Assembly: GCA_024239075.1 (NCBI GenBank)
Contig: JANBVI010000032.1
Coordinates: forward strand, 62,001 to 126,000
Source of the DNA: Fischerella sp. CENA71
Lineage (GTDB): Bacteria > Cyanobacteriota > Cyanobacteriia > Cyanobacteriales > Nostocaceae
Length of the DNA: 64,000 nt
Direction: 5' to 3'
Shown here: positions 1-9,592 of the stretch, one piece after another
Layout of the letters: every line of letters begins with the position of its first letter
How positions within the stretch are numbered: position 1 is the stretch's first letter
Translations under genes and position numbers: made by a program
The notes under the pieces: generated by a model
The model's input: only the letters and a program-made list of their open reading frames with translations
The model's database searches: none
Told to the model about the DNA's origin: nothing

Positions 1-120
1 AGAGGGCATTGCACAAAAGGGGTAAATTTTGTTTCTTATGAATTAGTTTCATGATTTAGCTTCATTCTGTGGCTATTAAGAATTTATTTGTGCCAATAAA
101 AACAAAAATAGGGGAACCGA

Positions 121-1044
121 ATGCATATTCCTGATGGTTTTATTTCTCCCCCAGTAGCGGCAGTTACTGGTGTGGCAAGTGTAGCGATGTTAGGTATTTC
201 ATTAACGCGATCGCGAGATGCTTTTGGAATTAAACACGCACCTATTTTGGGTTTAACTACTGCCTTTATTTTTGCTGCTCAGATGATTAATTTTCCTGTT
301 GCAGGTGGTACTAGTGGTCACTTATTGGGAGGAACTCTCGCAGCAATTATTCTTGGTAATCCTTGGGCAGGCACAATATGCATCGCCACGGTTTTAATTA
401 TTCAGGCTGTGCTATTTGCTGACGGGGGAATCACTGCCTTGGGAGCAAATATTTTTAACATGGCAATTGTGGGAGTCTGGGTTGGCTGGAGTTTAACCCA
501 AACTTTACAGCGATTATTTGGGGGTTACAAAAGCCGTTTACCATTAGCGGCTGGAATCGCTGCTGCTGTGAGTGTAGTTGTGGCTGCGATCGCTTGTGCA
601 ATTGAGTTGGCTATTTCAGGAACAGCACCTCTAGGGTTGGTTTTACCGGCGATGACTGGTGTACACATTTTGATTGGAATTGGCGAAGGTTTGATTACTG
701 GAGGTGTGTTGACTTACCTAGCCACAGTTCGACCAGATTTGTTACCTGGAGAAGAACGACAATTAAGAGGGTGGGTAGTACCAATAGTGAGTATTCTTTT
801 GATTTCTGGTTTACTTTCCTTGGTAGCTTCTGCATGGCCAGATGGTTTAGAAAGAGTTGCTGAAAACTTAGGGTTTATTAATCTTGCTGAACAAGTAAGA
901 GTGATAGTACCAACTCCTCTAGCCGATTATGGCATAGAAGGATTAGGTTCCATCGGTACAAGTATCGCTGGGATAATTGGATCTATCGTTTGCTTTGGTG
1001 TTGCTTTCGGCATTGCACAAGTAGTCAAACCAAAGAATGCTTAA
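121..1044 (+). CDS. cbiM: Energy-coupling factor nickel/cobalt transporter substrate component, CbiM/NikM with fused PDGLE domain
   Basis: This is the membrane substrate-binding (S) component of an ECF transporter for nickel or cobalt. It begins with MHIPDG, in which the N-terminal Met-His-x-Pro is the known metal-binding signature of CbiM/NikM. Several hydrophobic segments follow. At 307 residues it is longer than a bare CbiM (about 220-240). The extra C-terminal part contains the PDGLE motif (near residue 240) and a last membrane helix, the hallmark of a fused CbiN/NikN-like domain. The start is supported by a ggggaa ribosome site just upstream. The next gene, cbiQ, overlaps it by eight bases. 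Metal specificity, nickel or cobalt, cannot be read from the sequence, and no cobalamin riboswitch is visible in the 120 bases upstream. Confidence 0.92.
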   Translation: MHIPDGFISPPVAAVTGVASVAMLGISLTRSRDAFGIKHAPILGLTTAFIFAAQMINFPVAGGTSGHLLGGTLAAIILGNPWAGTICIATVLIIQAVLFADGGITALGANIFNMAIVGVWVGWSLTQTLQRLFGGYKSRLPLAAGIAAAVSVVVAAIACAIELAISGTAPLGLVLPAMTGVHILIGIGEGLITGGVLTYLATVRPDLLPGEERQLRGWVVPIVSILLISGLLSLVASAWPDGLERVAENLGFINLAEQVRVIVPTPLADYGIEGLGSIGTSIAGIIGSIVCFGVAFGIAQVVKPKNA

Positions 1045-1699
1045 ACTTTCATTATCATTACCATTACCCTTACGCTTGCAGCTATCTCTAGTTGTTGTCA
1101 TTGGAGCAGCTTTATTAAAGTATGAAGCTTGGGACGCTCTAGCTGCATATGCTTTTATTGCACTGATTTGGACTTTTTTACTACGCGCACCGATTCCTCA
1201 ACTTACAGGCTTGTTGGGTACAGAATTAATATTTCTGTCATTAGTGGCTTTACCTTTAGGATGGGAACGAGCCAGTTTTCTATTGGTTCGTTCTTTGGTT
1301 TGCTTGCTGATAATGAATAGTTTTTTGTTAACTTTACCGCCACATAGTTTTGGTATTGCTCTGAAAGCTTTACCTGTTCCAGGTGGTTTGAAGCAAAGTT
1401 TATTGTTAGCAGGACAATATTTAGAAATTTTATTGGCAGAAGTCCAGAGAATGCAGCGTGCTGCTCAATTGCGGGGTATTAATGGCCCTGCTGGATGGTT
1501 ACGTTACGCTAGTGCAGCGATGATTGGTAGTTTGTATCTCCGCAGTTTAGAAAGAGCAGAGCGAGTTTATGCAGCAATGGTAGCTCGTGGATATACAGGA
1601 GAACTACCTGTAGATTCAAGATTAACAGCAAAAGAAAGATTAATTTTGTTAGTTGCTTGTGCGATCGCGACTACTTTAACCGTAGCTTCTTATTGGTAA
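1037..1699 (+). CDS. cbiQ: ECF transporter transmembrane component CbiQ
   Basis: This is the T component that couples the ATPase to CbiM. The 220-residue protein is very hydrophobic in its first 110 residues and carries the two Arg-Gly coupling motifs typical of EcfT/CbiQ (QLRGI near residue 147 and VARGYTG near 183). It overlaps cbiM by eight bases, so the two are translationally coupled. The expected third partner, the CbiO ATPase, is not downstream; efp follows instead. The ATPase must be elsewhere in the genome. Confidence 0.88.
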   Translation: MLKLSLSLPLPLRLQLSLVVVIGAALLKYEAWDALAAYAFIALIWTFLLRAPIPQLTGLLGTELIFLSLVALPLGWERASFLLVRSLVCLLIMNSFLLTLPPHSFGIALKALPVPGGLKQSLLLAGQYLEILLAEVQRMQRAAQLRGINGPAGWLRYASAAMIGSLYLRSLERAERVYAAMVARGYTGELPVDSRLTAKERLILLVACAIATTLTVASYW

Positions 1700-1821
1700 G
1701 ACAGCGATCGCTTACCCCTGGCTTGCTCCCTCCTTTCCTTCTTCTTTTATGACTTAATGACTAATTTCTCCTTTTGAAGGGTACAATAAATGCCGATTGT
1801 CTTCCAAACTTTGAAAGCTTC

Positions 1822-2379
1822 ATGATCTCCAGTAACGACTTTCGACCTGGTGTCTCTATTGTTTTAGATGGATCTGTATGGCGGGTAGTGGAATTCCTCC
1901 ACGTTAAGCCTGGAAAAGGTTCCGCATTTGTACGGACAAAGTTGAAAAATGTCCAGAGTGGGAGCGTGGTGGAAAGGACGTTCCGAGCAGGGGAAACCGT
2001 ACCACAAGCAACTTTGGAAAAAAGTACAATGCAGCATACTTATAAAGACGGCGATGATTACGTCTTTATGGATATGGAAACCTATGAGGAAGGTAGATTA
2101 AGTGCTGCCCAAATTGGCGATCGCGTCAAATACCTCAAAGAAGGTATGGAAGCTAACGTCGTCCGTTGGGGTGAACAAGTACTAGAAGTAGAACTACCTA
2201 ACTCTGTGGTGTTAGAAGTGGTGCAAACTGATCCTGGTGTTAAAGGTGACACAGCTACTGGTGGCAGTAAACCTGCAACTGTAGAAACTGGTGCAGTTGT
2301 GATGGTTCCTCTGTTTATTAGCCAAGGGGAACGTATCCGCATTGACACCCGTAATGATACATACTTAGGCAGGGAGTAA
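1822..2379 (+). CDS. efp: Elongation factor P
   Basis: EF-P binds ribosomes stalled at polyproline stretches and promotes peptide-bond formation. The protein reads [11 protein letters not shown] and contains [10 protein letters not shown], in which Lys32 is the tip residue modified in many bacteria. With the start at 1822 the product is 185 residues, the usual length. An in-frame ATG at 1774 would add 16 residues that match nothing in the family, so I reject it. The gene precedes accB, a gene order conserved in cyanobacteria. Confidence 0.96.
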   Translation: MISSNDFRPGVSIVLDGSVWRVVEFLHVKPGKGSAFVRTKLKNVQSGSVVERTFRAGETVPQATLEKSTMQHTYKDGDDYVFMDMETYEEGRLSAAQIGDRVKYLKEGMEANVVRWGEQVLEVELPNSVVLEVVQTDPGVKGDTATGGSKPATVETGAVVMVPLFISQGERIRIDTRNDTYLGRE

Positions 2380-2770
2380 ATTATAACTCAGCAAAGATGG
2401 AAATCTATATTTCTATCCCTAGCGGGGATTTCCATCCCTGCCTCGTTTAATATTTAATCTTTACCAAAAAGTCTATCTACCACTAAATTCATCATCAAGT
2501 GCGTACACTTAAACGTATGCAAAAGGTAATTGGTAATAGGTAATTGGAAATAAGTAATAAAAAATCATATTTATGAAATTTCTGTTACCTTCTGCCACGC
2601 CACGTGACGCCAGGTGCCTTATGCCGGGATAGACGCGTCAACGGCTTCTGTTCCCTGAAGGGTTCCCGGAGGGTAAGTACCCGTCTATCGCACTGGCTCC
2701 TCTGCCTTCTACCTACCTATACGCTCTGCGTCTCCTACCTTTTTTAACGCATTATGAGGTAATCAAAACT
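2380..2770. repeat. Intergenic region with STRR heptamers and a hairpin repeat
   Basis: This 391-base gap between efp and accB contains no gene. Just after efp there is a weak hairpin (ggaaatc near 2399 pairing with gatttcc near 2430). Positions about 2525-2555 carry degenerate heptamer repeats (gtaattg / gtaatag). Positions 2628-2689 form a larger hairpin, with gatagacg pairing with cgtctatc and a GC-rich interior. It looks like a dispersed cyanobacterial intergenic repeat rather than a regulatory RNA. Confidence 0.6.
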
Positions 2771-3319
2771 GTGCCATTGGATTTTAATGAAATTCGTCAA
2801 TTGTTGGAAACTATTGCCAAAACAGACATTACAGAAGTAGAAATTAAAAGTAACGATTTTGAAATCACGATACGTAAAACTTTACATACTTCTGGAGTGT
2901 CACCAGCAACCGTAGTGTCTTCAGGTATTAGTACTGCCTCTGGATTACCGCTTGTCACGTCAACTCCACTAGTCGTATCTTCTCCCACACCAGACGCGAC
3001 AGCAAGTCGTACTGTTGATACTCCAGCTACTACAGGTGTACAATCACCAGCAACTCTCTCACCACTAGAACAAAAAAAATTTACAGAAGTTACTTCCCCA
3101 ATGGTAGGAACATTTTATCGAGCTCCTGCACCTGGAGAAGCAGCATTTGTAGAAGTAGGCGATCGCATCCGTAGCGGTCAAGCAGTGTGTATTATTGAAG
3201 CCATGAAACTGATGAATGAAATCGAAGCCGAAGTATCCGGGCAAGTAGTCGAAATTCTCGTTCAAAATGGCGAACCTGTAGAATATGGTCAACCTTTGAT
3301 GCGAATAAATCCAGATTAA
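2771..3319 (+). CDS. accB: Acetyl-CoA carboxylase biotin carboxyl carrier protein
   Basis: AccB carries the covalently bound biotin of acetyl-CoA carboxylase, the first step of fatty acid synthesis. The 182-residue protein starts at a GTG codon ([12 protein letters not shown]). It has an N-terminal helical segment, a Thr/Ser/Pro-rich flexible linker (about residues 40-100) and a C-terminal biotinyl domain. The biotinylation motif EAMKLMNE places the modified lysine at residue 146. The start follows a gaggt sequence nine bases upstream. Confidence 0.96.
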   Translation: MPLDFNEIRQLLETIAKTDITEVEIKSNDFEITIRKTLHTSGVSPATVVSSGISTASGLPLVTSTPLVVSSPTPDATASRTVDTPATTGVQSPATLSPLEQKKFTEVTSPMVGTFYRAPAPGEAAFVEVGDRIRSGQAVCIIEAMKLMNEIEAEVSGQVVEILVQNGEPVEYGQPLMRINPD

Positions 3320-3388
3320 GTATTAATCTATATAACTAATGTCTAAATCTGTCAAATTTCTCAGTTCAGTTCTTCCGAGACAATCCTG

Positions 3389-3733
3389 ATGAAACAAACG
3401 TTGCCTGTACCACCAGAAGTTGTGCAACAAGTAGCTGAATACTTCAGCCTGTTGAGTGAACCAATGCGCCTGCGATTGTTACATTTATTGCGGGATGATG
3501 AAAAATGCGTACAAGAGTTGGTAGAGGCAACCCAAACGTCACAAGCAAATGTGTCAAAGCACCTGAAGGTAATGTGGCAAGCGGGAATTCTGAGCCGTCG
3601 CAGTGAAGGAACTTGTGCCTACTACCGGGTGGAAGACGAGATGATTTTTGAATTGTGTAACCGAGTTTGCGATCGCCTCGCCAGCAGGTTAGAACAACAA
3701 GCTCGCAGTTTTCGTGTATTGAATACAAAGTGA
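3389..3733 (+). CDS. ArsR/SmtB-family winged-helix transcriptional regulator
   Basis: This is a 114-residue small DNA-binding repressor of the ArsR family. A helical dimerisation segment (LSEPMRLRLLHLL) is followed by a helix-turn-helix (VEATQTSQANVSKHLKVM, about residues 45-65) and the beta-wing (ILSRRSEGTCAYYRVED). The SmtB-type metal site ELCVCDL is replaced by EKCVQEL, with a single cysteine, so metal sensing through the alpha-3 site is doubtful. A redox-type or other ligand is possible. It lies 69 bases after accB. Its target is unknown. Confidence 0.85.
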   Translation: MKQTLPVPPEVVQQVAEYFSLLSEPMRLRLLHLLRDDEKCVQELVEATQTSQANVSKHLKVMWQAGILSRRSEGTCAYYRVEDEMIFELCNRVCDRLASRLEQQARSFRVLNTK

Positions 3734-3845
3734 TTGTCATTTGTCATTTGTTAATGGATAGGGAACTCTTAACAGGGAACAGGAAGATAAACTAACGACA
3801 TGCCCCATGCCCAATGACTAATGACTAATGACTAATGACTAATGA
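3734..3845. repeat. STRR heptamer array (aatgact)
   Basis: Between the convergent ArsR and GerMN genes there is a tandem array of the heptamer aatgact, about five perfect copies at 3811-3848. Related tcatttg units lie at 3738-3755. The array overlaps the stop codon of the minus-strand GerMN gene. This is the classic short tandemly repeated repetitive sequence of filamentous cyanobacteria. Confidence 0.85.
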
Positions 3846-4454
3846 CTAAGGTTGAAAATTTTCGTTAAAGTTTTGGCGTGTGAGGGGCTGTTCTAACTCT
3901 AAACCTTCGCCACCTAACACATCGAGTTGCTTGCCGTCTACATCAACATATACTTTGGCATTTGGATTTAAACTAGTGGCTGTGTAAACAATTTGACCTA
4001 GACGCCCTTGCATAGAAGTGCTTCCGCCGCCACTAGTAAATTCTCCTGACAAATTTACATGAACAGTATCACCTTGGACATCTACACCCAAAACTTTTGT
4101 TCCTTGAGGAATGGTACTCGAACCATTACTTCCTTCTGTCGGCCCTTCTAATAAGCGTTGAAAAGCTGCTGTCAAAAATTGGTTGGGTTGGTTACGATTT
4201 GCTTGTACCTGGATTGATTGAGAAACCAATTTAAAATTTTTTCCAGTATCTTGTAACCAATAAATTTGGGTTGTTTGTTCATTTGCTACTTGTGGCGGAT
4301 TACCAGGTACAAGGCGTTCTGATGGTGTAGAATTGGGGTTTTGAGTGGAATTCCAAGTTAATAAGCCGACTCCCCCTCCTACCACCACAACTGCTGCTGA
4401 AATAGCTGCTACTATACCAGAAGAAACCCGTTTAGATTCTTGTTGCTGACTCAT
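3846..4454 (-). CDS. GerMN-domain membrane-anchored protein
   Basis: The protein (about 202 residues) has a short basic N-terminus, one membrane-spanning segment rich in Ala/Val/Gly (about residues 12-34), a low-complexity linker and a C-terminal GerMN (sporulation/spore germination M) domain. Features of that domain seen here are YWLQD, FQRLLEGPTEG, GTKVLGVDVQGDTVHVNLSGEF and GRLGQIVYTAT. Such proteins in cyanobacteria are presumed periplasmic and of unknown function. I chose the ATG at 4454 because an aaggaagg site lies eight bases upstream. A TTG two codons earlier sits too close to that site. The stop codon lies in a heptamer repeat. Confidence 0.85.
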   Translation of the reverse strand: MSQQQESKRVSSGIVAAISAAVVVVGGGVGLLTWNSTQNPNSTPSERLVPGNPPQVANEQTTQIYWLQDTGKNFKLVSQSIQVQANRNQPNQFLTAAFQRLLEGPTEGSNGSSTIPQGTKVLGVDVQGDTVHVNLSGEFTSGGGSTSMQGRLGQIVYTATSLNPNAKVYVDVDGKQLDVLGGEGLELEQPLTRQNFNENFQP

Positions 4455-4522
4455 ATACAAAACCTTCCTTGAACTCTTGATATATGCTACGTGCAGAGAA
4501 GTTTGCTTAAAGACGAGACTTA

Positions 4523-5323
4523 CTAACGGCGAGTTTCCAACAACTTAGAAGATGGTTCTACTCTTACAAATGCCGCCATTTCTAATTGTCCTGGCTTCAT
4601 TTTCCATTTTAGAATTCGCATTTGTAATCCGTCACCTTCCAAATTACGTAAATCTAATTGTTGATTTATGTTACTAATAATCAAATTGAGAAATTCTGTT
4701 GGAAACTCTTGACCATCAAGTGATACTTGTGGATCAACTAGCTGAAATTGTCTGCCATCAACGATACTTAATCCAGAATTTATTTTAAATAAAAGGGGGA
4801 TTACCTCCTCGTCACTTTGTAACTCTACCTGAAAAATAAATCTATTATTAGCCAGGAATTCTAGCTTGGGATTGGCAAAATTAGAGGCTTGGGCAAATTG
4901 CAACGCAGAAGAATTCCCTTTATTAAATTTTTGCACCCTCTTGAGAAAGTCTGCTGATTGTAAAAGTTTATTGATATCTTGCTCTGTGATCACCAAACGT
5001 ACTCCAGCCTGCAAAGGTTGTTTTAATTTGGGTAATTTTTGCCTGATACTACTTGGTTCAAATTCTATTTGATCAGTTTCTAGTTCTAAAACTGCGATGC
5101 GAAAATCTTGTTGTTTTAATTGCAAAGAACGCCCTGCAATTAATACTCTTTCCACTTTACCTTGCAGTAATTGATAACTAGGAGCATTATCCACTCTTAC
5201 TTGTAGTTGTTCCACTGTCGAAAACTGTGATCGGATGGCATTTTCAGCAGTCTGATCAATTACCACTCCTACAGGAGCAACTACACCCAATAGGCTAGAT
5301 ATGAGGATTGTCAGAAGTTCCAT
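4523..5323 (-). CDS. DUF2993 (LmeA-like) secreted/lipid-binding domain protein
   Basis: This 266-residue protein starts with a hydrophobic segment that looks like a signal peptide or membrane anchor (LLTILISSLLGVVAPVGVV). The sequence then fits the DUF2993 family found in cyanobacteria and actinobacteria: AENAIRSQFSTVEQLQVRVDN, a repeat-rich beta domain and LRLVITEQDINKLL-like segments. The related mycobacterial LmeA is a phospholipid-binding periplasmic protein, but the function here is unknown. It is transcribed toward the GerMN gene and may share a transcript with it. Confidence 0.8.
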   Translation of the reverse strand: MELLTILISSLLGVVAPVGVVIDQTAENAIRSQFSTVEQLQVRVDNAPSYQLLQGKVERVLIAGRSLQLKQQDFRIAVLELETDQIEFEPSSIRQKLPKLKQPLQAGVRLVITEQDINKLLQSADFLKRVQKFNKGNSSALQFAQASNFANPKLEFLANNRFIFQVELQSDEEVIPLLFKINSGLSIVDGRQFQLVDPQVSLDGQEFPTEFLNLIISNINQQLDLRNLEGDGLQMRILKWKMKPGQLEMAAFVRVEPSSKLLETRR

Positions 5324-5429
5324 ATTATTTTGAAGGGAGTGGGAAAAAACAATTAAAAATTAAAAATAAAAAATTGGGAAGAGGGACATGAGAGATAAGA
5401 AAGACAAGGGAGAATTATTTAATGAGTCT

Positions 5430-5492
5430 CTTCCCAATTCCCGATCCCCAATCCCCAATCCCCGATTCCCTATCCCCGATCCTCGATCCACC
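5430..5492. repeat. STRR array of ccccaat/ccccgat heptamers overlapping the 3' end of proS
   Basis: Tandem variants of cccaatt, ccccaat and ccccgat run from about 5431 to 5490. The array continues into the minus-strand proS reading frame, so the last codons of proS (Glu-Asp-Arg-Gly, stop) are supplied by the repeat. Confidence 0.75.
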
Positions 5493-7329
5493 CTTTAAGA
5501 GTAGATACAATTTCAGTGATGGGGATTTCGTGAGAATTGCGGCTTTTTCTTTCGACTACTTCGACTTTGCCATTGGCGATCGCTCGCCCTGTGACAATTC
5601 TATAAGGTATACCAATCAAATCTGCATCTTTGAATTTTACTCCTGCTCGTTCGTTGCGGTCATCGAGTAAAGTTTCAATTCCAGCTTGATTGAGTTCTGT
5701 ATAAAGTTTTTCAGCGATTTCTACTTGTTGGGCGTCGTTAATATTGGGAATCGTGACAATGGCATGATAAGGTGCGATCGCCACTGGCCAAATAATCCCG
5801 TCTTTATCGTAAGATTGCTCTACTGCTGCTTGTGCCAAGCGTGATACTCCCACACCATAACAACCCATCACCAGAGGTTTTTCTTCTCCCTGTTCGTTGG
5901 TATAAGTCGCTCCCATTGCTTTGGAATATTTTGAACCCAATTGGAAAATATGCCCGACTTCAATTCCACGAGCGCTTTTTAAAGTTTGTTCGGGGTTGTG
6001 CATGGCGCGATCGCCTGGTCTAGATTTACGTATATCTACTATTAAATCAGGTAATTTAAACTGCTCTTGCCAATTTGCCCCGACTACGTGATAACCAGAT
6101 TCATTTGCACCTGTGACAAAGTTCTTTAAATCAACAACGGTTTTATCTACCAAACGCAAAAACTTTGGATGGACTGAACTCCCCTCAGTCCCCCCGTTGA
6201 CTAGTTGGCTCCCTCCCTGTTGACGGGGAGGGTTGGGGAGGGGTTGAATGTAATCATCAGCAATATCAGGTGCAATATAACCTAAAGGCAAAGTTTTCGT
6301 TGCCCATTTTTTCTGAGCGTCTGCGTCGGGTACTGCTAACTTAATCACTGCGTTTCCACCATATTGGGAAGCTAATTTTGTTAACTCGTTTTGTAACTTA
6401 ACTTCGTTAACTTCCTGATCACCCCGGATACTCACCAACACCAATACTGTTGTGCCATGATCATAAACTGCTTCGTAAAGCACATTTTTCACAATTTGGG
6501 TGGGAGAACATTTGAGGAAATTACAAAGTTTCTCGATTGTCTCGGTTCCCGGTGTTCCCCGTTTTTCATAACTGGTAAAGCTAGAAAGTTCCGCTTCAGC
6601 AGGTAAAGATACAGCTTTTTCGACATTGGCGGCGTACTTACCATCTTCAGTGTAAAGGACTTCATCTTCGCCAGCTTCAGCTAATACCATAAATTCTGTA
6701 GAACCAGAACCACCAATCGCCCCAGAATCCGCTTCCACAGGACGAAAAGCCAAACCAGAGCGCCGCAACATATTACTGTAGGCTTGGTACATATCCTGGT
6801 AAGTTTCTTTCAGGCTTTCTTCATCCACATGAAAAGAATAGCCGTCTTTCATAATGAATTCTCGTCCGCGCATCAAACCAAAACGGGGACGAATTTCATC
6901 ACGAAACTTAGTTTGGATTTGATAGAGGTGTAATGGCAACTGGCGGTAAGAGCGAATCATATCACGGGCTATGGTCGTGATCACTTCCTCATGAGTCGGT
7001 CCTAATGCTAATTCTTGTTCACGGCGATCAGTGAGGGCGAACATAATACCCTCAGCTTTGGTATAAGTATCCCATCTGCCAGATTCACGCCATAGCTCTG
7101 AAGGTTGTAATTGGGGTAAGAGACATTCTTGGGCGCCGGTGGCGTTCATTTCTTCCCGCACAATCTGAGAAATTTTTTGTAATACCCGCCACATCAGTGG
7201 CAGATAGGCGTAAACACCACTACCGATGCGACGAATATAACCTGCGCGGAGTAGTAATTTATGACTGGGGATTTCAGCATCTGCTGGATCATCCCTCAGT
7301 GTAACGAATAACATTTTTGACAGTCGCAT
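5470..7329 (-). CDS. proS: Prolyl-tRNA synthetase
   Basis: Class II aminoacyl-tRNA synthetase that charges tRNA-Pro. The protein has 619 residues: an N-terminal catalytic core with motif 1 ([20 protein letters not shown] start and the [12 protein letters not shown] region) and motif 2 ([18 protein letters not shown]). A YbaK-like editing insertion (about residues 230-400) follows, then motif 3 ([11 protein letters not shown]) and the anticodon-binding domain. This is the bacterial-type architecture. Residues about 359-386 ([13 protein letters not shown] and following) look like translated intergenic repeat DNA, inserted in frame. The C-terminus runs into a heptamer repeat. The start is conserved within the family. 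Confidence 0.95.
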   Translation of the reverse strand: MRLSKMLFVTLRDDPADAEIPSHKLLLRAGYIRRIGSGVYAYLPLMWRVLQKISQIVREEMNATGAQECLLPQLQPSELWRESGRWDTYTKAEGIMFALTDRREQELALGPTHEEVITTIARDMIRSYRQLPLHLYQIQTKFRDEIRPRFGLMRGREFIMKDGYSFHVDEESLKETYQDMYQAYSNMLRRSGLAFRPVEADSGAIGGSGSTEFMVLAEAGEDEVLYTEDGKYAANVEKAVSLPAEAELSSFTSYEKRGTPGTETIEKLCNFLKCSPTQIVKNVLYEAVYDHGTTVLVLVSIRGDQEVNEVKLQNELTKLASQYGGNAVIKLAVPDADAQKKWATKTLPLGYIAPDIADDYIQPLPNPPRQQGGSQLVNGGTEGSSVHPKFLRLVDKTVVDLKNFVTGANESGYHVVGANWQEQFKLPDLIVDIRKSRPGDRAMHNPEQTLKSARGIEVGHIFQLGSKYSKAMGATYTNEQGEEKPLVMGCYGVGVSRLAQAAVEQSYDKDGIIWPVAIAPYHAIVTIPNINDAQQVEIAEKLYTELNQAGIETLLDDRNERAGVKFKDADLIGIPYRIVTGRAIANGKVEVVERKSRNSHEIPITEIVSTLKGWIEDRG

Positions 7330-7515
7330 CGTTTGTCCCTTTTTCGGTGTTGCTAAATATCTAACTACAGAAGTTTGAAGTATAAAGGATGAAAAGGAAG
7401 CTCAAAGGAGTCTGAAGTATAAAGAATAAAAAAAGATAAAAGATTAAATTTTAATATTTCACATTTCATACTTCATAACTCACACTTTATATCGCTATCA
7501 TCGGAGAAAATTACC

Positions 7516-8895
7516 TTGCCTGATGTCATTAATCAAGCACAGCCACCTCTAGAATTTATTCCAGCAGCATTCAATCCCTCAGTCTTACGAGTGATTCAGC
7601 TAGGTTTACCCAGTTACTTACGCTGGAAAACAGCAATTAGCCAAGTTGAAGCAAATAGCGTAGAGGTTTTGGTAAATCTCTATCGCCAGTTTCAAGAGGG
7701 AAAGATTCGTTTTTTGATAGCATTTCGCCATCCTCAAGCAACAGATCCACTGTGCTTGGGCTACTTGCTTTCCCAACTCGTGCCAAGGGTAGCACGACAG
7801 CAGAGGATACCGCTACAGCATCCAACCCATGCTCATTTTATCTATGATCGCGGTATTACTTTATGGGCAGGGAATCAAGTTGGTTGGATTGCTTCTCGTT
7901 TAGGTGCAACACCCATTCAACGGGGTAAAGCAGATTGGACGGGTTTACGATCAGCACGAGATTTGTTCGCTAATGGACGCTTCCCCATGGCTGCTGCACC
8001 AGAAGGTGCTACCAATGGACTTTCAGAGATTGTTAATCCCCTCGAACCCGGAATCGCCCAAATGGGTTTTTGGTGTGCCGAAGACTTGCAAAAAACTGGA
8101 CGAGATGAACAGGTTCTGATTGTACCAATCGGAATTCAATATAGTTATGTTACAGATCCTTGGGATGCGATCGCCAATTTGTTAACTCAATTAGAAACCT
8201 ACTGTGGTTTGCCTCCCCATAATCATACCTCCCCACGCCCTGACTCCCTCTATCCTCGTTTGTTACGTTTAGCAGAACGTTTACTAACTCTCATGGAGGA
8301 TTTTTATACACGCTTTTATCATCAAAAATTACCACCAATGCAAACGCAATCCCAAGATATAAATCAAATAATAGCTGCTCGTTTGAATACACTTTTAAAT
8401 ATAGTTTTACAAGTAGCAGAACAGTATTTTGATTTACAGCCCAAAGGAAATTTTAATGACCGTTGTCGCCGAGTCGAACAGGCAGGCTGGAATTATATTT
8501 TCAGAGAAGATTATAAAGATGTAAAATTACTGTCACCTTTAGAAAGAGATTTAGGCGATCGCATTGCCGAAGAAGCAAATTTGCGGATGTGGCACATGCG
8601 TTTAGTCGAAAGTTTGGTTGCGGTTACAGGTAATTATGTACAGGAAAAACCCACCGCCGAGCGCTTTGCTGAAACAACATTATTAATGTGGGATGTTGTT
8701 ACTAGAATTAGAGGTGGTAATCCTTTCCAACGTCCGCTTTTGGGTAAACAAAGAGCGAAAATAACTGTGGGTGAACCACTATCGATTTCCGAACGGTATC
8801 CAGTGTATAAGGGAAGCCGTCAAGGTGCAAGACAAGCTGTTGCAGATTTTACCAAAGATTTGCAGCAAGCAATGGAAAGTTTGATTGTGAAATAA
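7516..8895 (+). CDS. 1-acyl-sn-glycerol-3-phosphate acyltransferase-like protein (PlsC family)
   Basis: The 459-residue protein carries the acyltransferase signature HPQATD, an H(x)4D motif, near residue 73. Further on it has FPMAAAPEGATNG, which resembles the PEG block that binds glycerol phosphate. It is larger than ordinary PlsC enzymes (about 240), with an additional helical C-terminal half of unknown role. Phospholipid or glycolipid acylation is inferred from the motifs only. It starts at TTG (7516), supported by a ggaga site about eight bases before it. No in-frame ATG is better placed. Confidence 0.75.
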   Translation: MPDVINQAQPPLEFIPAAFNPSVLRVIQLGLPSYLRWKTAISQVEANSVEVLVNLYRQFQEGKIRFLIAFRHPQATDPLCLGYLLSQLVPRVARQQRIPLQHPTHAHFIYDRGITLWAGNQVGWIASRLGATPIQRGKADWTGLRSARDLFANGRFPMAAAPEGATNGLSEIVNPLEPGIAQMGFWCAEDLQKTGRDEQVLIVPIGIQYSYVTDPWDAIANLLTQLETYCGLPPHNHTSPRPDSLYPRLLRLAERLLTLMEDFYTRFYHQKLPPMQTQSQDINQIIAARLNTLLNIVLQVAEQYFDLQPKGNFNDRCRRVEQAGWNYIFREDYKDVKLLSPLERDLGDRIAEEANLRMWHMRLVESLVAVTGNYVQEKPTAERFAETTLLMWDVVTRIRGGNPFQRPLLGKQRAKITVGEPLSISERYPVYKGSRQGARQAVADFTKDLQQAMESLIVK

Positions 8896-8943
8896 GGATG
8901 ATTGTGGCGATCGCACTCCTTCTGATTTCTGATTTCTTTACTT

Positions 8944-9531
8944 TTATTGCATCTTTTGCAGAAAAACCTTAGATAAATCCAGAAATAAATCAGGAAAACA
9001 TGGCAGATTAACCAATTCATTAGACAGGTAAATTACCTTTTTGCGATAACCAAATTTACCTTGTAAATCATGATAGGGTTCACTATAGCACTCTAGATGA
9101 TTTTCTACTAAATTAAATATCCAATAATCAGAAATGTCCCCTTCTGCATAAAGTGGTAATTTCACCTCTTGATCATATTTCAAAGAGGAATCAGCTATCT
9201 CAATTAAAAGTAAAATATCCGCTGAACTTGGGTGAGCAGAAAGATAGTTATCATCAACATTGCGAACTATCGTGATACCTGGTTCGGGTTCACTGTAATC
9301 AGAAATAGTAACAGGTTCTTGCGCTCGTACTAAAGCACGGTCTTGTAACAGCTTGATGAATTCCCTCAATCAGAGTGTTTCACAGACAGAATGGGGTTTA
9401 CCTTTGGATACCATCGAAAAGATTTCTCCCCTAATTAGCTCAACTCGGTCATTCTCACGGAGGAAAAAACCGAGTTCTGCTAAACGGTCGTATTCAGTTA
9501 TAGTAAAGCGTTTGGTTAAGACTGTAGTCAT
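8944..9531 (-). pseudogene. Uma2-family (DUF820) restriction-endonuclease-like gene interrupted by one stop codon
   Basis: Read on the minus strand from ATG at 9531, the frame gives MTTVLTKRFTITEYDRLAEL and VELIRGEIF, the standard start of Uma2 proteins. It meets TGA at 9370-9372 (codon 54), then continues in the same frame as REFIKLLQDRALV to the stop at 8944. The downstream half holds the PD-(D/E)XK-like core (DILLLIEIADSSLKYD, KLPLYAEGDISDYW). Counting the stop, there are 196 codons, close to the usual length of about 190. A single base change, probably CGA to TGA, explains the break. Uma2 proteins are abundant in cyanobacteria and of unclear function. Confidence 0.85.
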
Positions 9532-9592
9532 AAAATTTAAGATAATGCAGGTCTACCTGCATATTAACCCTTAACTCTTTATCATTGACTTT

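Noticed and set aside
1-120. Cobalamin riboswitch upstream of cbiM
   Set aside because: No B12-box sequence or hairpin set is visible in the 120 bases available; the left part may be cut off by the window.
1774-1821. Upstream in-frame start extending EF-P by 16 residues
   Set aside because: EF-P length and sequence begin at MISSNDF; the extra residues match nothing in the family.
3734-3845. Tandem heptamers considered as a CRISPR array
   Set aside because: Unit is seven bases with no spacers; it is an STRR repeat.
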